5,937 nucleotides of DNA from Treponema sp. UBA4326 (GTDB taxonomy: Bacteria > Spirochaetota > Spirochaetia > Treponematales > Treponemataceae). The stretch's first letter is position 1. Each line of letters opens with the position of its first letter. This document shows, in pieces, positions 4,771 to 5,937 of the stretch. The notes below the pieces were generated by a model. That model worked only from the letters and a program-made list of their open reading frames with translations, was not told the DNA's origin and did not search any database. The DNA lies in assembly GCA_002393835.1 (NCBI GenBank), contig DGTW01000269.1, positions 1 through 5,937 on the forward strand, in the 5' to 3' direction. The translations under genes and the position numbers were made by a program.

Positions 4771-5937
4771 CTATGCCACAAGCTGAAATGGCAGTATTCT
4801 GATATTCTTTCGGAATTCTGCCATAACATTTTGAACAGCCGCCATATGTTCCTCGCTTTCGTGAGATGCGTATATTGCGGTGGTACTGGCATCTTTGTGT
4901 CCAAGCAGCTTTTGAGCCGTTCCCATCTGAACCTTCTCGCTTATTTCGGTCGCGAAGAAGTGCCTCCAGCTGTGAAAGTCAATGTGCCGAGCTTTCCGAG
5001 CCTCACTCGAAATGCCTATATGCTCCAGAGCCTCGTCAAGCCCTCGCACCCACGCTTCGGGGAGAACAGGCACAGAGCCTTTTTTCTGCCGCGAGAAGAA
5101 TACAAAGCAATCGTTTGAGAAAGACGGATTTTTCTTTGCAAGGGCTTTAAGAGCGGAGCAGATTTCCGGCGGACATACAACCCATCTGACTTCGTGCCGT
5201 TTCGGATCTTTTTCTCCGTCAACCACGCTCCAGTTGTGATTGACATAAATTCTGTCGTCGTAAATGTCGCAGTAACGCAGCGCGGACACCTCTCCGGCTC
5301 TCATTCCCGTGAATGCCGCAAGCATATTTGCAAGCTGCTTTTTCTTGTTCTCCCACTCAAAGCTGAAAAGCCGTTCAACTTCCTTGCGGGTAAGAATTCC
5401 GCGCTCTGTCTTGTCGCATCCGAAACGCTCAATGCCGTCCATAGGGTTTGAGCTGATTTTGTGATTCTTGCAATAAAACTTGAATGGAACGGCCGCAGAG
5501 TTAAGAACCTTGTTTACCGTCGAACTTTTAAGCCCTTTGTCCGCCGCAAGGTAAATAAAAAATTTGTTCAAGATTTCACTCGTAAGGGAGTCAACCGTAG
5601 AACTTCCGAAGAACGGAATCCAGTAACGCTTTACCATATCGCGCATATTCTGGCAATGAGTTCCGTTGATGTCCTTTCGGTGAGCTTTCTGCTGCTCGTA
5701 ATAAGGACTTTTTTCTTCCGTCCAAAAGTCCGTGATAAAGTCTGCGATTTTAACGCCATTAAAAATGCCAGCATCAAACTTTTTGCGCGAAAGAGAAAGC
5801 GGAAGGTCAGCATCCGTAATCTTTTCAAACGCAAAATCCCGCTCACCTTTTTCCGCCGTATTCTTATCCGTAACAGTAACATTTTTCGTGGCACCCATAA
5901 CCGAACTTTCAGAGCCAAGCGAAAAACCGTGTTTTTT
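4771..5937 (-). CDS. int: Phage tyrosine recombinase (integrase), 5' end open at window edge
   Basis: Integrases of this family recombine phage and host attachment sites. From ATG 5898 the product is 375 aa. The SAM-like core-binding domain is at about 50-160 (IADFITDFWTEEKSPYY onward, with VNKVLNSAAVPFKFYCKNH), and the catalytic domain at about 168-350. Catalytic residues are visible: R200 (TGMRAGEVSALR), a Lys near 230-233 (GEKDPKR), H309 and R312 (HSWRHFFAT), H334 (LLGHKD) and the nucleophile Y343 (TAIYASH). The protein appears intact at the C-terminus. ATG 5898 has no good Shine-Dalgarno, and the frame stays open for 13 more codons to the edge (…KKHGFSLG…), so the true start probably lies outside the window and part of the arm-binding region may be missing. 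The gene stands 97 bp 5' of the excisionase-like start. Confidence 0.93.
   Translation of the reverse strand, partial: KKHGFSLGSESSVMGATKNVTVTDKNTAEKGERDFAFEKITDADLPLSLSRKKFDAGIFNGVKIADFITDFWTEEKSPYYEQQKAHRKDINGTHCQNMRDMVKRYWIPFFGSSTVDSLTSEILNKFFIYLAADKGLKSSTVNKVLNSAAVPFKFYCKNHKISSNPMDGIERFGCDKTERGILTRKEVERLFSFEWENKKKQLANMLAAFTGMRAGEVSALRYCDIYDDRIYVNHNWSVVDGEKDPKRHEVRWVVCPPEICSALKALAKKNPSFSNDCFVFFSRQKKGSVPVLPEAWVRGLDEALEHIGISSEARKARHIDFHSWRHFFATEISEKVQMGTAQKLLGHKDASTTAIYASHESEEHMAAVQNVMAEFRKNIRILPFQLVA

Noticed and set aside
1..5937. CRISPR arrays, tRNA or rRNA genes, insertion sequences
   Set aside because: No regularly spaced repeats, cloverleaf-like sequences or transposase frames were seen on either strand.

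Overview
This window looks like one end of a temperate tailed phage (prophage), or of a phage-derived element, with an HK97-type head module. Every convincing gene lies on the minus strand, so transcription runs from high to low coordinates: tyrosine integrase (5'-open at the right edge), excisionase-like HTH protein, a 62-aa small protein, small terminase, large terminase, portal, a LuxR/NarL-type regulator, and the first 69 codons of a probable prohead protease that leaves the window at base 1. Moderate GC, TTG starts on both terminase genes and the general look of the proteins suggest a host such as a spirochete (Treponema-like). That is an impression only; no rRNA, tRNA or host gene is present to confirm it.

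Region by region (reading the minus strand): 5937-4146 is an integration/excision unit. The integrase has a complete R-K-H-R-H-Y active site. A 97-bp gap follows, then the excisionase-like gene overlaps the small gene by 8 nt. A strong intrinsic terminator (4075-4113) closes this unit. The roughly 350 bases from 4145 to 3796 carry no convincing gene. They hold the terminator, a 14-bp-stem inverted repeat (3972-4041) and one copy of a diverged ~60-bp repeat (3868-3927), whose other copy (4702-4762) lies between the integrase and excisionase genes. Both copies carry a dyad with an 8-bp centre and a TATCAT hexamer at the same distance from it, so they are probably shared promoter/operator regions for the excisionase and packaging units. 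A recombination site is a less likely reading.

Region 3795-1 is a tightly packed packaging/head operon. TerS and TerL overlap by 4 nt, TerL and portal are 5 nt apart, and portal and regulator are 12 nt apart. TerL shows a Walker A motif, a Walker B-like strand and the three nuclease aspartates.

The most unusual item is the regulator between portal and protease. Its C-terminal GerE-type HTH is clear. Its N-terminal part resembles a receiver domain that has lost the acidic pair and the conserved lysine, so it is probably phosphorylation-independent. Its reading frame also runs ~197 nt into the protease gene, which points to a real long overlap or a frameshift. Integrase and excisionase directly adjoin the packaging genes, with no repressor, replication or lysis genes between them. 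This may reflect a circularly permuted prophage map or a compact satellite-like element.
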